A DNA stretch of 13,774 bases from Nitrososphaerota archaeon (lineage in GTDB: Archaea > Thermoproteota > Nitrososphaeria > Nitrososphaerales > CADDZS01), in assembly GCA_013288145.1 (NCBI GenBank), contig JABDCJ010000060.1, forward strand, positions 1-13,774, in the 5' to 3' direction. The position numbers and the translations under genes are program-made. Numbering within the stretch: position 1 is the stretch's first letter; the number at the start of each line of letters is the position of its first letter. The notes below the pieces were generated by a model. It saw only the letters and a program-made list of their open reading frames with translations. It was not told the origin of the DNA and made no database searches. Positions 1-6,933 of the stretch are shown here, in pieces.

Positions 1-1
1 G

Positions 2-1168
2 GTTGCAAAGTACATTGACGAACTGCTCGTCCACCAGTACAACCTCGAACCATATTACAAGATTGAGAATATTGAAGACCTGATCGGCCATTTAATCGTC
101 GGACTCGCTCCACACACGTCCGTGGGAATCGTGGGGCGGGTTGTCGGGTTTTCAAACGCGCAGGCATGTTTTGCGACGCCGTACTGGCACTCGGCAAAGA
201 GAAGGGACTGCGACGGCGACGGGGATTCTATCCTTCTGATGATGGACGTGCTTTTGAATTTCTCAAAGAAATTTTTGCCCTCGATCATCGGCGGACTGAT
301 GGACGCGCCGCTCTTGATTCAACCGCTGATCTTGCCGAAGGAAGTGCAGAGGCAAGCTCATCACATGGACGTCGCATCGACGTACCCGGTGGAGTTTTAC
401 GAGGCGGCAGAGAAGAAGGTGTCTCCGGGCGAAGCGAAAAAGTTCGTAGAGATAGTTAAAGATCGACTTGGTACAGAAAAAGCGTACCAGGGGTTTGGGT
501 TCACGCACGACACGAACGCGATCACGGTGAAAAACAACAGGTCCAGCTATTCGACGCTGGTCACTCTTACAGAAAAGCTGGACAGGCAGATCGAGATTGC
601 GGAAAAAATCAACGCCGTTAGCCCGGATGATGTCGTGAGGTCGGTGCTCCGCACGCACTTGCTGCCGGACATTATCGGCAATACCAAAGCCTACACTTCG
701 CAGCGCTTTCGGTGCAAGGACTGCTCAGGTAAATACCGGCGCATGCCGATAAAGGGAGTCTGCCTGACTTGCGGTGGACAGTTGCAGGCCTCGGTGACGC
801 GCGGCTCGGTTGAGAAGTACCTTCAACTGGGATTGAGATTATCGCAAAAGTACGACGTCGGCGAATACCTGAGATCGAGGTTTGTACTTGCTTCAGAAGA
901 ACTTGCGACGCTGTTCAAACCGGAGGGACATCAATCGGATATGAACGATTACTTCCTCGGCGCTATTTCCCAGGTCGAAGTCGTAATCACGGATCATCCT
1001 GCGGAAGCTGAAAAAATAATTGTCCAGACTACGACTCTGAAGGCTCCGGCTGGACAGCTTGACGTAATCTTCGCCGCTGCTAGCATGGAAGACGAGGATG
1101 ACAGAAAGAAAAAGCTCCTCCAGCCCAAGCGGCAGACTGTCGAGCAGTTTCAGACTACGCTTTTCTAG
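2..1168 (+). CDS. polC: DNA polymerase D large subunit DP2, C-terminal part (5' end outside window)
   Basis: Catalytic subunit of the archaeal replicative polymerase PolD, which forms a complex with the DP1 exonuclease subunit. The frame is open from base 2, so about 388 C-terminal residues of a protein usually over 1,000 long are seen. The text IGHLIVGLAPHTSVGIVGR precedes the catalytic motif KRRDCDGDGDS (bases 197-229). The aspartates at 212 and 218 correspond to the two catalytic Asp of the DxD core known from Pyrococcus DP2. Next come GGLMDAPLLIQPL and HHMDV, conserved in the family. A zinc finger CX2CX12CX2C has its cysteines at 713, 722, 761 and 770; in the family the C-terminal zinc module contacts DP1. 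The protein ends QTTLF, resembling the start of a PCNA-binding PIP box. No intein lies in the visible part. The last 14 bases overlap the convergent permease gene. Identification is firm; only the start is missing. Confidence 0.96.
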   Translation, partial: VAKYIDELLVHQYNLEPYYKIENIEDLIGHLIVGLAPHTSVGIVGRVVGFSNAQACFATPYWHSAKRRDCDGDGDSILLMMDVLLNFSKKFLPSIIGGLMDAPLLIQPLILPKEVQRQAHHMDVASTYPVEFYEAAEKKVSPGEAKKFVEIVKDRLGTEKAYQGFGFTHDTNAITVKNNRSSYSTLVTLTEKLDRQIEIAEKINAVSPDDVVRSVLRTHLLPDIIGNTKAYTSQRFRCKDCSGKYRRMPIKGVCLTCGGQLQASVTRGSVEKYLQLGLRLSQKYDVGEYLRSRFVLASEELATLFKPEGHQSDMNDYFLGAISQVEVVITDHPAEAEKIIVQTTTLKAPAGQLDVIFAAASMEDEDDRKKKLLQPKRQTVEQFQTTLF

Positions 1169-2441
1169 CCTGAACTTTTTCGACGCTACTCCGTTTCTTG
1201 AAGTAAACTGCGTAGATCAATGCCAGTACAATCGTAACAAAGCTTGCTCCGAGAAGTACTCCCACGAATGGCAGGATTATGAGCGAGATTGCGAGTGAGA
1301 TTCCGGCAAGGATCGATTTCGTCCGGTTGCCTCGCATCAATTTTATCCCTGCTGAGGATCCGATTACGTAGATTATTATTGCCGCGCCACTCGGGATTAG
1401 TAAAGCAGTCTCAAGATCGACGTTTAGAAAGTAAAACACAACCAAAGCTAGCATCGAAGAGGAGAACAACGCTATTAGGGCGCGAGATGGGGCTCTCGTT
1501 TTCGGATCGAGCTTATCGAGAAAACTTGGTAGCGCTCCGTCCTTGGAAGCAGCATAGATCACGCGAGACATGCCAGTCATGTACGCGTTTGCGACACCAA
1601 AGATGATGAAAGCGGTTATGATCGCGATCACAACGGCGGCATAACTACCGATAACATTGGAGAGCATCGCTGCAAAAGGAGCGACGCCTCCCGCGCCAAC
1701 CGCATACACCCCGGTCCCAATTGTCACAAAAGAGACCGAAACAAACAGGATTCCAATTAGAAGAACGCTGAGAAAAATACTACGCACAAAGTCTCTTTTC
1801 GGGTTCTCGAATTCTTCAGCAACATTTGAGACGTTCTCGTATCCCAGATATGACCAGAAGATCAGAGAAGCTGCAGTCCCCACAGCGATTATACCATTTG
1901 GTAGAAACGGAGAGAAATTTGAGATGCGTACCTCGCTAACGCTGGAAAGTGTTGCGGCAACCAGCAGGACGACTATGGCAACTATTACCGCAAGCTGGAC
2001 CTTGGAGCTCACGACTATACCGCGAAAGTTCACAAGGAACGCCGTTGAGATGATCGCGAAAGCAGCAAGAAAAGTCTCCGCGCGATTCAAGGGGAAAGCG
2101 TAGCCAAGATATGACGCGGCAATCAGCGTAACAGCCGGCGCACCAGTGATGAACCAGAAGGCAAAGAGCCAGCTGATCACTACACCAACGCGGTAGCCAA
2201 ATGCCTCCTTGGCGAAAGAGTAGACGCCGCCGGACTCTGGGTGGCGCGCCGAGAGCGATGCGAAGGTGTACGCAAACGGGAAACTGGCTAGAGACAGTCC
2301 AATCCATGCGATGATTGAACCGGGTCCCGCTATTTTTGCGGCGAGGCCAGGCATGACTAGTATGCTCGGTCCCAGAACGGAACTAACGTAGAAGGCAATC
2401 GCGTAGCGAAGCGTGATTACCTTGCGAAGTCCCGTGGACAA
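1155..2441 (-). CDS. APC-superfamily amino-acid permease (YjeH-like)
   Basis: Integral membrane transporter of 428 residues with about 12 hydrophobic helices, likely moving amino acids across the cytoplasmic membrane. Helix 1 carries the unwound-helix signature LGPSILVMPGLAAKIAGPGS, close to the E. coli YjeH type, which exports neutral amino acids; here neither direction nor substrate can be read. Around residues 195-225 it has the APC helix 6 text SYLGYENVSNVAEEFENPKR. The C-terminus is short and basic. The start is TTG at 2441, directly after an in-frame TAG and preceded by GGGAG with an 8-base spacer. The gene lies 64 bases downstream of the methyltransferase gene and has its own possible box A, so it may be a separate transcript. 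Its stop lies inside the DP2 gene, a 14-base convergent overlap. Family is confident. Confidence 0.9.
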   Translation of the reverse strand: MSTGLRKVITLRYAIAFYVSSVLGPSILVMPGLAAKIAGPGSIIAWIGLSLASFPFAYTFASLSARHPESGGVYSFAKEAFGYRVGVVISWLFAFWFITGAPAVTLIAASYLGYAFPLNRAETFLAAFAIISTAFLVNFRGIVVSSKVQLAVIVAIVVLLVAATLSSVSEVRISNFSPFLPNGIIAVGTAASLIFWSYLGYENVSNVAEEFENPKRDFVRSIFLSVLLIGILFVSVSFVTIGTGVYAVGAGGVAPFAAMLSNVIGSYAAVVIAIITAFIIFGVANAYMTGMSRVIYAASKDGALPSFLDKLDPKTRAPSRALIALFSSSMLALVVFYFLNVDLETALLIPSGAAIIIYVIGSSAGIKLMRGNRTKSILAGISLAISLIILPFVGVLLGASFVTIVLALIYAVYFKKRSSVEKVQARKA

Positions 2442-2470
2442 CTACAATACTCCCTGAATGAAATTTCGGC

Positions 2471-2484
2471 TAAAGTTATTTAGC
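2471..2484 (-). promoter_or_regulatory. Candidate box A promoter for the permease
   Basis: On the minus strand this reads GCTAAATAACTTTA. It lies about 35-40 bases before the TTG start, where a box A would give a short leader containing the GGGAG ribosome site. The match to the archaeal box A is only moderate. Confidence 0.4.
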
Positions 2485-2505
2485 AATAGAGCCGACTATT
2501 GACGG

Positions 2506-3273
2506 TTAGTTAGCGCGAATCTGGCCGAGGAACAGGATTGTTTCGTACCGAAGAACGATCTTGCCATTTTGCTGGTACGAGTCGAAGAGCTTCCGAAGGT
2601 CTTTTTCCAGTAAAGTAAAACCGGGATCGTCCTTCGATGGAAGATACGAGGCAGAAGTCGCGCGGCCGATCAGCCCGTCGTAATCAAGGACCTGCTCGTT
2701 TGGAACTGTGAACTCTCGATAGTCCTTGCTGTCGAAAAATGCCGTTAGGTATTTTGAATCAATGTCCGGGGTCTCGCTCTTTGATGCGTTTCTATCCACG
2801 ATGTTGTCGTAGTCGTCCATCATCCCGTCTTGCTTCTTGCGCTCGTTGTAGATTATCACCACGTACCCCAGAGGTTTCTTCCTCAAAATCCGGGAAAATT
2901 CTTTACGAGCTTTATCGCGATCAAACCAGTGGAGCGCCTGTCCGGCAGTCACGAGGTCAATGCTGGAATCCGGTAACCCAGTATTTTCAGCTAGGCGGTT
3001 TAAGCTCACGAATTTAGAATAGCGTGAAGTTAGATCTCTCTCTGCGAAAGATCTCATCTCATTATTTGGCTCGATGCCATAAACAAAGTTGCCGTTGTCG
3101 AGGAATACCTTTGATAAAATGCCGGTGCCTGATCCGATGTCGGCGACGATCTTGTCTTTAGTGAAATGAATCTGCGCGCCTAAAATTCCAATGATTTCTC
3201 TAGGATAAGATGGCCGGTACTTCGCATATACTTCGGCTTTGCGAGAAAACTTTTCCGTGAATCTCCCTGACAC
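2506..3273 (-). CDS. Class I SAM-dependent methyltransferase (Methyltransf_11 type)
   Basis: Predicted cytosolic methyltransferase of 255 residues; the acceptor is unknown. The N-terminus FSRKAEVYAKYRPSYP is typical of the group. Motif I VADIGSGTG (residues 43-51) forms the glycine-rich SAM loop, and the acidic residue ending beta strand 2 is Glu68 in GIEPN. LPDSSIDLVTAGQALHWFD (about residues 100-118) matches motifs II-III of the Methyltransf_11 fold. The C-terminal half has no hallmark of a known acceptor group. The start is GTG at 3273, with GAGGG about 10 bases upstream. It begins 14 bases after the ArsR-type regulator stops, so the two are almost certainly co-transcribed, and the regulator may control it. 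Small-molecule methylation is the default guess; a protein or RNA substrate is not excluded. Confidence 0.87.
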   Translation of the reverse strand: MSGRFTEKFSRKAEVYAKYRPSYPREIIGILGAQIHFTKDKIVADIGSGTGILSKVFLDNGNFVYGIEPNNEMRSFAERDLTSRYSKFVSLNRLAENTGLPDSSIDLVTAGQALHWFDRDKARKEFSRILRKKPLGYVVIIYNERKKQDGMMDDYDNIVDRNASKSETPDIDSKYLTAFFDSKDYREFTVPNEQVLDYDGLIGRATSASYLPSKDDPGFTLLEKDLRKLFDSYQQNGKIVLRYETILFLGQIRAN

Positions 3274-3287
3274 CCTTTAACCCTCTT

Positions 3288-3614
3288 TCAGTGCTGCGAA
3301 TTTCTCAGGAGATTCCTGATGCCGATTGATTCGCATACTTCGTCGAATATTTCAATGTGGTGCTTAAACCATGGGTGCAGGATGTACGCCGTCCCGTAGC
3401 CTTCGCCGGCCGCAACGAGGATATTGCTGCTCAGGAGGACTTTCACGTGGTGTTGGACGGCTTTGTACTGCAGGCCTAGCTCGTTTGCCAGCTGGTTCAG
3501 GTTCATCGGCGAAACCCGGATGGTCTGGATTATCCGAGCACGGTTTTCCCCACCCCTCTTTCCGCCGAGGAGAAACCACAGTAGCCTACGCAATTCGGGA
3601 TCGTTAGAAGACAT
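3288..3614 (-). CDS. ArsR-type winged helix-turn-helix regulator
   Basis: DNA-binding protein of 108 residues. The text GGKRGGENRARIIQTI (about 17-32) is followed by the helix-turn-helix NLNQLANELGLQYKAVQHHVKVLLSSNIL (38-66) and a wing around GEGYGTAYIL. The ArsR metal-site motif ELCVCDL is absent, so metal sensing is not supported. ATG at 3614 is the first start in the frame. There is no strong ribosome site, consistent with a short leader. It leads the leftward block with the methyltransferase and is divergent from the small three-helix protein at 3700. From general knowledge of archaeal genomes, this wHTH type often neighbours small membrane proteins. Family is confident; target genes are inferred from position only. 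Confidence 0.85.
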   Translation of the reverse strand: MSSNDPELRRLLWFLLGGKRGGENRARIIQTIRVSPMNLNQLANELGLQYKAVQHHVKVLLSSNILVAAGEGYGTAYILHPWFKHHIEIFDEVCESIGIRNLLRNSQH

Positions 3615-3699
3615 CTTGTCGAGGGACTTCGGTTATCACTCTTGACTGATTTGGAAGAATCGTTTTAACGTTGTTACCACTTTTCTGAGTAAATTAGCG
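3615..3699. promoter_or_regulatory. Divergent promoter region between the ArsR-type regulator and the three-helix protein
   Basis: The 85 bases between two divergent starts hold a central CGTTTTAACG (3660-3669) that reads as a weak box A on either strand. Rightward it would start transcription near 3692, giving a very short leader before TTG 3700. Leftward it would start near 3640. A shared control point for both genes is plausible but no clear operator repeat is visible. Confidence 0.4.
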
Positions 3700-3981
3700 T
3701 TGACGCCTTACGTTGAGATGGCCGTTTTTTTCTCGTTCCTGAATGCAGCGTTGCTCCTCGGCCTGCTCTACGTTTACGCAAGGATACTCCTGAAAACGCA
3801 TGCTCGGTACACGTTAGGGCTGATCATATTCGCTGGACTATTACTGATCCAGAACATTGTTACGCTTTCGTCGTACCTCTTCATGATCGAGTTTTACTCC
3901 TGGCAATTATATCCTGTAATTGACGTGATCGGGCTCTTTGAATTCGCAGCCCTTCTCGCACTGTTCAAGGTCACACTGTAG
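3700..3981 (+). CDS. Small three-helix membrane protein, unknown function
   Basis: A 93-residue protein that is almost all membrane: helices at about residues 6-28, 36-60 and 70-91, with a short basic loop LLKTHARY between the first two. It has no catalytic motif. It resembles the ~90-residue archaeal membrane proteins seen beside ArsR-like regulators, but I cannot name a family with certainty. The TTG start at 3700 sits about 8 bases after the transcription start expected from the box A at 3660-3669; ATG at 3718 is the alternative and would remove six residues. A T-tract (3983-3987) follows the stop and may end transcription. Its divergence from the regulator at 3614 suggests shared control, possibly with the membrane protein modulating the regulator (inference). 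Confidence 0.7.
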   Translation: MTPYVEMAVFFSFLNAALLLGLLYVYARILLKTHARYTLGLIIFAGLLLIQNIVTLSSYLFMIEFYSWQLYPVIDVIGLFEFAALLALFKVTL

Positions 3982-3982
3982 C

Positions 3983-3987
3983 TTTTT
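3983..3987 (+). terminator. Possible T-tract terminator
   Basis: TTTTT begins two bases after the stop of the three-helix protein, and archaeal termination often uses such tracts. The 12-base sequence AACCGGAAGGTT follows within a few bases and could form a small 4-bp hairpin. Support is positional only. Confidence 0.3.
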
Positions 3988-4061
3988 CACTAACCGGAAG
4001 GTTTCTACGCTTGTATCAACTACCAAGATAGTAATAAACCTTCATACTTTTGGATAAACGT

Positions 4062-4070
4062 TGATATAAC
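4062..4070 (+). promoter_or_regulatory. Box A promoter of the secreted COG4315 protein
   Basis: TGATATAAC is centred about 26 bases before ATG 4093, the box A position expected for a leaderless archaeal transcript. No ribosome-binding site precedes the ATG, which fits. Confidence 0.5.
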
Positions 4071-4092
4071 AAACTTAGATCTTAACCCACTT

Positions 4093-4812
4093 ATGAATAG
4101 CCGAATTCTAACTGCCGTTATTGCAGTTGTAGTAATTGTAGTCATTGCGGGCGTTGCAGTTGTGGCGCTGAATGGAGGAACCAAGAGTACCACGACGACA
4201 ACGTCTTCGTCAACGACAATCTCATCATCGTCCATCGTAGTTCCACCCACCACGAGCTCGACGAGTTCTTCATCGTCCATTTCCACGAGTAGCAGCAGTA
4301 TGATCACAAGTACAAGCAGTTCCTCAACGAGTAGCAGTACTTCGATAAGCAGCAGCTCTACAAGCACAGGCGGAGTAAAAATTATCCTTGCAAATTCGAC
4401 GACACTCGGAACCTACCTTGCGAATGCTACAAACTGGACAGTGTACCTATTCACAAATGACACACGAGGCGCTGGTACGAGTAGTTGCTACGGAGCCTGT
4501 GCAACGTTCTGGCCGGCGCTTCACGGAAATGCTAGCAACCTTGTTCTTCCGGCGGGCGTGAATGCATCAGCTTTCGGTACTATCAAGAGAACTGACGGTA
4601 CAACTCAGATCACCTACATGGGATGGCCGCTGTACATGTACGCAGGTGACACCGCACCAGGAGGCACCTTGGGTCAGGGCAAGTTCGGGACCTGGTTTGT
4701 AGCCAATTATCCTACACTCAAAATCCCAACAACTACATCGACGTCAGTAAGTACGACGGTGAGCTCTAGCAGCAATTCGGTGACGACTACAGTAAGCTCT
4801 AGCTCTGGCTAG
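4093..4812 (+). CDS. Membrane-anchored secreted protein with COG4315/Lipoprotein_15 domain and Ser/Thr-rich linkers
   Basis: A 239-residue cell-surface protein. Residues 5-26 form a single hydrophobic segment, either a signal anchor or a signal peptide; no lipobox cysteine follows. Residues 30-93 are a Ser/Thr-rich stalk, likely O-glycosylated. Residues about 95-210 match the secreted repeat of COG4315 (Lipoprotein_15, PF03640): VYLFTND (117-123), SCYGAC with Cys132 and Cys136, FWPAL, the second half-repeat WPLYMYAGD (178-186), then APGGTLGQG. The biochemical role of this domain is unknown. Six N-glycosylation sequons (Asn101, 111, 114, 122, 146, 157) cluster in the domain. A second Ser/Thr-rich tail (212-239) ends the protein, so the domain is flanked on both sides. 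Transcription is probably leaderless from the box A at 4062-4070. A four-helix membrane protein follows 24 bases later and may be its partner. Confidence 0.85.
   Translation: MNSRILTAVIAVVVIVVIAGVAVVALNGGTKSTTTTTSSSTTISSSSIVVPPTTSSTSSSSSISTSSSSMITSTSSSSTSSSTSISSSSTSTGGVKIILANSTTLGTYLANATNWTVYLFTNDTRGAGTSSCYGACATFWPALHGNASNLVLPAGVNASAFGTIKRTDGTTQITYMGWPLYMYAGDTAPGGTLGQGKFGTWFVANYPTLKIPTTTSTSVSTTVSSSSNSVTTTVSSSSG
4186..4371 (+). repeat. Low-complexity DNA encoding the Ser/Thr-rich stalk
   Basis: Degenerate runs of AGC, AGT, ACG and TCG/TCA codons encode about 62 residues that are nearly all Ser or Thr. A related shorter block at 4733-4809 holds two imperfect copies of a unit encoding TTVSSSS. 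Codon choice varies between copies, so this is compositional repetition rather than a recent tandem duplication. Such tracts are prone to length change. Confidence 0.7.
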
Positions 4813-4836
4813 AAAGTTTCCGGAGCTAGCTCGCTG

Positions 4837-5358
4837 TTGAATACTGAGGCAGTCCTCACCCGCATCGGCGGAGTGCTGATGCTGGGTGTTTTTGGACTGA
4901 ACGTGTACATCGGTCTATACGACACAAACCTTGCGCAGATCAGCCCGATGCATCAGCAGTTGAACTGGGTGATTGCTGCGGCGGATCTGATTGCAGCTTT
5001 ATTCCTGCTTGTCAAACCGAGGACCATGATCTTCAAACTTTTAGGCGGAATTGTGTGGCCGATATTTTTCGTTGGAAGTCTGTTCCTTGATGTCGAAACT
5101 AGGCTCTGCCTCGGGGCTCCATCGAATACCTGCCTTCCATCCGTTAACGATGCGTATCAATATCTGATACTTGGGAGCGCAGGTCAGGAGTGGGTGCTGT
5201 GGCCGTACACTATTCGGGTCGCAATTTCACTTGCAGTGATTACTCTGGTCCTGTCGCTGGTTTCACTATATTTCAGAAGGAAGTCGATGGTAAGAAAGCA
5301 AATGCCGCCCCAGAGCCAGCCGGCTTCTGGTACTCCAAGCGGAACAACTACTCGATAG
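4837..5358 (+). CDS. Four-helix membrane protein, unknown function
   Basis: A 173-residue protein with hydrophobic segments at about 9-28, 43-61, 66-86 and 122-147. The loop between segments 3 and 4 holds two cysteines, in RLCLGAPSNTCLP (about 91 and 99), which could form an extracytoplasmic disulfide. A basic, polar tail ends in a short Ser/Thr/Pro/Gly-rich stretch. I do not recognise a named family. The start is TTG at 4837, with CGGAG about 11 bases upstream. The 24-base gap from the secreted COG4315 protein implies co-transcription, so a shared envelope role is likely (inference). A terminator-like hairpin with a T-tract follows the gene. Confidence 0.7.
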   Translation: MNTEAVLTRIGGVLMLGVFGLNVYIGLYDTNLAQISPMHQQLNWVIAAADLIAALFLLVKPRTMIFKLLGGIVWPIFFVGSLFLDVETRLCLGAPSNTCLPSVNDAYQYLILGSAGQEWVLWPYTIRVAISLAVITLVLSLVSLYFRRKSMVRKQMPPQSQPASGTPSGTTTR

Positions 5359-5377
5359 CAGCGCTAAAAAATTTCAT

Positions 5378-5406
5378 CCGCGCCGTCGCGACGCGGCAGT
5401 GTTTTT
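5378..5406 (+). terminator. GC-rich hairpin plus T-tract downstream of the four-helix protein
   Basis: CCGCG (5378-5382) can pair with CGCGG (5392-5396). Alternatively the perfect 10-base palindrome CGTCGCGACG (5384-5393) can pair. TTTTT follows at 5402-5406. It begins 19 bases after the stop codon and looks like a termination signal, though archaeal termination depends mainly on the T-tract. Confidence 0.45.
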
Positions 5407-5470
5407 CCTAAATCACTAAACACCACGGGTGTACCGAAGTTAGAATACAAATAAGCGAGGCGATTTAGGA
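5406..5470 (+). repeat. 9-bp inverted repeat enclosing a small hairpin
   Basis: TCCTAAATC (5406-5414) and GATTTAGGA (5462-5470) are perfect reverse complements 47 bases apart. Between them, ACACC-ACG-GGTGT (5420-5432) makes a 5-bp hairpin with a 3-base loop, flanked by CTAA and TTAG that could also pair. The element sits between the terminator-like hairpin and the Mo-hydroxylase promoter. It could be a structured RNA, a looping operator pair or a relic of an insertion; function is unknown. Confidence 0.5.
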
Positions 5471-5493
5471 GCCCAGCTTTCGTTGTTAGTTTT

Positions 5494-5511
5494 GAAAGAT
5501 TTTTATCTTTC
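5494..5511 (+). promoter_or_regulatory. Perfect palindrome over the likely box A of the Mo-hydroxylase operon
   Basis: GAAAGAT-TTTT-ATCTTTC is a perfect 7-4-7 inverted repeat. Its centre TTTTTATC resembles an archaeal box A. From this position transcription would start near 5530, about 10 bases before the TTG at 5541. A regulator bound here would compete with TBP, so this is a candidate repressor operator. The neighbouring AsnC/Lrp-like regulator (9698-10654) is the obvious candidate binder, but that link is inferred. Confidence 0.5.
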
Positions 5512-5540
5512 TTGTGAATCGCCCGTCTCTGAAAATATTT

Positions 5541-6416
5541 TTGATCCCGAGAAGTTTTGAGTACGCTTCTCCAACGTCCCTTGAAGAGGCGTTCAGCTAC
5601 TTGGACGAGTACGGGCAGGATTCGAAGATCCTTGCCGGCGGGCAGAGTTTGATCCCGTTGATGAAACTTCGACTCGCATCACCGAAATATGTCATTGACA
5701 TAAACCGCATCCCGGATCTTGATTACATCAGGGAAAATAATGGATGGATTGAAGTAGGAGCTTTGACCCGGCACCATGCGATTGAGACTTCACAGCTCTT
5801 GAAGCGGCGCGTGCCCATAATGCCGGAAGCCGCGGCGATGATCGGTGATCCGCAGATCAGGAACAACGGCACGATCGGTGGAGCTCTGGTTCACGCTGAT
5901 CCCTCGGCTGATTGGGGAGCGGTGATCATGGCGCTCCGGGCGGAACTCAGAATGGTGAGCTCGGCGGGTGAAAGAATGGTCGAGTCTGACAAGTTTTTCG
6001 TCGACACGCTCGCTGCCGCCACAAAAAGAAACGAGATCCTGACCGGTATCAAATTTCAGGTAATGGAAAAGAGCGGAAGCTCTTATGTCAAATTGGAACG
6101 AAAGACCCAGGATTTTGCGACGGTTGGAGTAGCTGCGCAAATTGCTCTAAATGATTTTGGCGCGTGCGAGTCAGTGGGGATTGGACTGGCTTCAGTAGCT
6201 TCTACGAGTATTAGGGCAAGCAAGGCGGAAGAAGTTTTAGCGGGGAAAGAATTGACAAAGGCAGCAATCGAAGAGGCAGCAATTGTGGCTTCAAATGAAT
6301 GCAGTCCGAGCGATGATGTGCTCCGTGGCTCCGCAAGGTACAAGCGCGCAATGGTGAAGGTGTTAACTGAACGTGCACTGACGCACGCGGTCAGCAGGGT
6401 AAAGAAAGAGATGTGA
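5541..6416 (+). CDS. Molybdenum hydroxylase FAD-binding (medium) subunit, CoxM/CutM-like
   Basis: FAD subunit of a heterotrimeric xanthine dehydrogenase-family enzyme; it passes electrons from the iron-sulfur subunit to an acceptor. The N-terminus [16 protein letters not shown] is the family's usual opening. Counting from this start, [13 protein letters not shown] (about residues 32-44) and [18 protein letters not shown] (about 107-124) are the two FAD-binding signatures, and [18 protein letters not shown] marks the C-terminal domain. AGGQS rather than AGGHS fits the non-CO (form II) relatives. Start choice: the longer GTG at 5514 adds nine atypical residues and lies before the transcription start expected from the box A at about 5501-5507, so TTG 5541 is preferred. 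Its end is coupled to the small-subunit gene: GTG overlaps the TGA, or ATG follows two bases later. Length (about 291 residues) is normal. Confidence 0.9.
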   Translation: MIPRSFEYASPTSLEEAFSYLDEYGQDSKILAGGQSLIPLMKLRLASPKYVIDINRIPDLDYIRENNGWIEVGALTRHHAIETSQLLKRRVPIMPEAAAMIGDPQIRNNGTIGGALVHADPSADWGAVIMALRAELRMVSSAGERMVESDKFFVDTLAAATKRNEILTGIKFQVMEKSGSSYVKLERKTQDFATVGVAAQIALNDFGACESVGIGLASVASTSIRASKAEEVLAGKELTKAAIEEAAIVASNECSPSDDVLRGSARYKRAMVKVLTERALTHAVSRVKKEM

Positions 6417-6418
6417 GC

Positions 6419-6922
6419 ATGGATAGAATTTCAAAACAGAAACGCATCCGCGTAAACGTCAACGGAAAGCAGTACGCGGAAGACGTTGAAGCAAGGATGC
6501 CGCTCGTATATTTTCTTAGAGAGCGCCTGGGACTTACCGGGACGCATGTGGGATGCGACACGACAAACTGCGGCGCGTGCACGGTGATCGTAGACGACAG
6601 GTCGGTGAAATCTTGCACAATGTTTGCGGTGCAGGCGGATGGCGCGCGAATTTTAACTATAGAAGGACTCGCTGAAAACGACGGCAAGCTGCACCCCATC
6701 CAGGAAGAGTTCTGGAATAACCACGGGCTGCAGTGCGGCTTTTGCACGCCAGGGTTTATCATGCAGGCGTACTGGCTGCTCAAGGAGAATCCGAATCCCT
6801 CGGAGGACGAGGTGCGGCGAGGCATTTCCGGCAACCTCTGCAGGTGCACGGGGTACCAGAATATCGTGAAGGCGATCATGGAAGCATCAAAGACGCGGAT
6901 CGAGGTTCCCGCGACAATGTGA
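6419..6922 (+). CDS. Molybdenum hydroxylase 2Fe-2S (small) subunit, CoxS/CutS-like
   Basis: Carries the two [2Fe-2S] clusters that relay electrons from the molybdenum centre to FAD. All eight ligands are present, numbered from ATG 6419: Cys46, 51, 54 and 66 in [12 protein letters not shown]...SC (plant ferredoxin type), and Cys106, 109, 141 and 143 in CGFCTPGF...CRCTGY (four-helix domain). The 167-residue length is typical. No Tat signal is visible, so the complex is cytoplasmic. ATG 6419 is preferred because AAAGAG lies 8 bases upstream; GTG 6413 would overlap the FAD-subunit stop by four bases and is possible. It is the second gene of the M-S-L operon, and the large-subunit ATG follows 11 bases after its stop. 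Confidence 0.95.
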   Translation: MDRISKQKRIRVNVNGKQYAEDVEARMPLVYFLRERLGLTGTHVGCDTTNCGACTVIVDDRSVKSCTMFAVQADGARILTIEGLAENDGKLHPIQEEFWNNHGLQCGFCTPGFIMQAYWLLKENPNPSEDEVRRGISGNLCRCTGYQNIVKAIMEASKTRIEVPATM

Positions 6923-6933
6923 GGGTATGGAAA

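Noticed and set aside
122..1168. DP2 as a complete gene starting at ATG 122
   Set aside because: The frame is open to the left edge and the upstream residues, including IGHLIVGLAPHTS, are conserved DP2 sequence, so the gene is partial.
1657..2103. Long plus-strand reading frame opposite the permease
   Set aside because: It is a Thr/Arg-rich shadow of a membrane-protein gene. The minus-strand frame has APC family motifs and a ribosome site.
4014..4066. Inverted pair TATCAAC/GTTGATA before the secreted protein
   Set aside because: Seven bases with a 39-base spacer in AT-rich sequence is expected by chance and overlaps the box A.
4020..4367. Antisense reading frame opposite the secreted protein
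   Set aside because: Its Val/Leu/Glu/Asp runs are simply the reverse complement of Ser/Thr codons in the low-complexity stalk.
4186..4809. Repetitive triplets as a CRISPR or tandem-repeat array
   Set aside because: There is no repeat-spacer structure. The repetition follows the reading frame and codes for Ser and Thr.
6733..6933. N-terminal extension of the Mo-hydroxylase large subunit
   Set aside because: It lies wholly within the small-subunit gene in another frame and is not family-like. ATG 6934 has a good ribosome site and the normal N-terminus.
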